A stretch of DNA of 64,000 nt from Bdellovibrio sp. (GTDB lineage: Bacteria > Bdellovibrionota > Bacteriovoracia > Bacteriovoracales > Bacteriovoracaceae). The stretch covers positions 1 to 64,000 of the forward strand of contig JACPIU010000018.1 in the NCBI GenBank assembly GCA_016187935.1. The letters run 5' to 3'. A program made the position numbers and the translations under genes. Numbering within the stretch: the first letter of the stretch is position 1; every line of letters starts with the position of its first letter. Shown here piece after piece: positions 62,839 to 64,000 of this stretch. The notes under the pieces were generated by a model, which did not search any database, was not told the origin of the DNA, and saw nothing but the letters and a program-made list of their open reading frames with translations.

Positions 62839-63537
62839 GTGAAGAGCATTATTTTTTCTTGCGCTATTATCAGTGTGCTTATCGGTTCGTCCTGGGGCGA
62901 CGAGTATTCAGTGGTGCCATGTCCGACGCGAAGATTTAACATTACCGATTATATCTTGCCTGGACGCAATTATTTTTTGGAAACTGGTTACGTTTTTAAC
63001 TATGAAGTGTCCGATGCCAGCGTCACCGATTTCCGCCTCAATGATATTTTTCGTCCCAATGCTCTGTCATGGGATATCCGTAGACGGTTGAGGGCCGAAT
63101 TACCTGAGACTGCTGGTTCAGGTACAGGCGAGGCCACAAGTTCGGCCGCCGATATTTTTTATGGTTTTCTAGGTCAAAGCATGGAGTCCAGTATCTCCCG
63201 ATCAGTGGGCGGCGATGCCAGTTTGATTATTGGGTATAGCAGTAATTCGGCCTATACTCCCAGGGCCATCAGGGAAAAGGTGAGTGCCAGTTTAAACCAA
63301 AACGGCGGCACTGGCGGCGTCGATTTCACAGCAACTTATGTGCGGGAGTATTTAGCACTCAAGGCCAGCGTAACTCCCAAGGCCGAGCGGCGCTTCGGTG
63401 CTTTTCAAGGTGTGATTTATGACAGTCAGATGCGTATTCGCGGATTAAAATTCGCCAACCAAACTTTCCTAAAAACGCCCGGTTCACGAGGCTTCGCGAC
63501 GGAAGGCGATAGACTAACTATTTTCGATTTTGAGTAG
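62839..63537 (+). CDS. Secreted protein of unknown function, GTG start
   Basis: A 232-aa protein with a signal peptide (cut near SSWG). The start is GTG at 62839 with no good ribosome site. The mature part has a CPTRRFN segment, a probable Gly/Ser-rich linker (GSGTGEATSS) and beta segments (IRGLKFANQTFLK). A GCCGATAAG sequence lies just before it. No family recognised. It converges on Hsp20. Confidence 0.55.
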   Translation: MKSIIFSCAIISVLIGSSWGDEYSVVPCPTRRFNITDYILPGRNYFLETGYVFNYEVSDASVTDFRLNDIFRPNALSWDIRRRLRAELPETAGSGTGEATSSAADIFYGFLGQSMESSISRSVGGDASLIIGYSSNSAYTPRAIREKVSASLNQNGGTGGVDFTATYVREYLALKASVTPKAERRFGAFQGVIYDSQMRIRGLKFANQTFLKTPGSRGFATEGDRLTIFDFE

Positions 63538-63555
63538 AGCGCCATAGATGCTTTT

Positions 63556-63999
63556 TTATCTCTTGGGTAACGTGATTGTCAGCAAGCTCGCATGTTGCTC
63601 GATCTTGGCCTTTTTCGGATTGGCGTCGGAAGGAATTGGGACAGTCTTAGAAAAACTCGACCTAACCGTGCTGGAAGAAACTCCCATGTTTGATTCTTCT
63701 TTTGATCCTTCTTGGGTTTCCTTTTTCATCTCGCCCGTGACGTAGATATATCCGTCTTTGATATCCAGCTTGAGCGAATTTTGATCAATGTTGTTAAGTT
63801 CAACATCAAAATAATAATTATCTTCGTCCTCTCTGGATTCAATCTTGGTGTCGGGCCTGTCATCGATGTTTCCAAACCCTGCGTTGGGAATGGCACCCTC
63901 TTCTTCCAAAAGTTGCAGCATTTTTTTTCGCATATCATGGAATTGCGCCATCAAATCTTCGTTTTGAATATCGTCCGCATTTCTAAAATTCCGTTGCAT
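63556..63999 (-). CDS. Hsp20 small heat-shock protein (possibly cut by the window edge)
   Basis: At least 147 aa of the alpha-crystallin family: the core strands VELNNIDQNSLKLDIKDG and YIYVTGEM, the variable loop, then HASLLTITLPKR, where the usual C-terminal GxLxxxxPK pattern appears as ASLLTITLPK. These are ATP-independent holdases. The first ATG lies one base from the window end, so translation may begin further upstream. Confidence 0.85.
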   Translation of the reverse strand: MQRNFRNADDIQNEDLMAQFHDMRKKMLQLLEEEGAIPNAGFGNIDDRPDTKIESREDEDNYYFDVELNNIDQNSLKLDIKDGYIYVTGEMKKETQEGSKEESNMGVSSSTVRSSFSKTVPIPSDANPKKAKIEQHASLLTITLPKR

Positions 64000-64000
64000 T

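Noticed and set aside
1-64000. CRISPR arrays, tRNA or rRNA genes, intact transposases
   Set aside because: No regularly spaced repeats, no tRNA-like cloverleaf with TTCGA arm and no transposase frame were noticed by eye; a tRNA scan would be decisive.

Overview
The window reads as a gene-dense chromosomal segment of a diderm (Gram-negative) bacterium. Outer-membrane proteins, lipoproteins, an RND efflux pump and a full chemotaxis operon support this. The gene repertoire most resembles the Bdellovibrionota (Bdellovibrio/Bacteriovorax-like): many secreted peptidases and hydrolases, a fused heme A/heme O synthase, a TIGR03545/TIGR03546 gene pair, a solo HNH endonuclease of the type common there, and many large secreted proteins I do not recognise. 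The lineage is an inference from content; no rRNA or ribosomal protein gene is present to fix it.

Layout. 116-8430 (+): a tightly packed six-gene operon of two GMC flavoprotein oxidases (the second with an extra N-terminal domain), a CrtC/AttH-like lipocalin-fold protein, tryptophanase, ArgC and ArgB. 16999-8387 (-): a tripartite RND efflux system (adaptor, pump, TolC-like channel), then a DUF2946-like protein, an outer-membrane porin-like protein, a ZnuA-like metal-binding lipoprotein and a ZnuB-like permease, with no ABC ATPase gene. 17168-24146: small secreted proteins, a 125-bp palindromic element, scramblase-like and START-domain lipid proteins, an HELLH putative metallopeptidase, an HNH endonuclease next to a probable gene remnant, a YiiX/C92 peptidase lipoprotein and a DUF2934 protein. 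24153-32997: secreted unknowns including a second HExxH protein, the Cox15-CtaB fusion, a pectin-acetylesterase-like hydrolase, a YkgJ-type Cys-cluster protein and a small APAEQ-repeat lipoprotein. 33142-36444: a RumA-like and a SpoU-type RNA methyltransferase and a multi-TM glycosyltransferase-like protein. 36458-39025: the TIGR03545/TIGR03546 pair. 39044-48795 (-): a 1,097-aa subtilisin-like protease co-expressed with a 1,020-aa unknown secreted protein, an MFS transporter, and a transglutaminase-like protein with a beta-barrel-like C terminus.

49007-61197 (+) is an 11-gene chemotaxis operon: REC-CheX, a degenerate HD-GYP, CheA, CheW, MCP, CheR-REC, CheD-like-CheB, a PAS protein, CheY, an HPt-like protein lacking the His, and CheX. 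It is followed by a secreted M14 carboxypeptidase, a secreted unknown, and an Hsp20 gene at the right edge.

Common threads are export (many signal peptides and lipoproteins), degradative secreted enzymes (S8, M14, C92, two HExxH proteins, a pectin-acetylesterase-like hydrolase), lipid/sterol-type proteins (GMC oxidases, START, scramblase) and motility control. The most novel-looking items are the S8 protease/1,020-aa partner pair with a shared N-terminal WxxELxRPL motif, the fused and partly degenerate chemotaxis adaptation enzymes, the transglutaminase-barrel protein, and the oxidase/tryptophanase/arginine operon.
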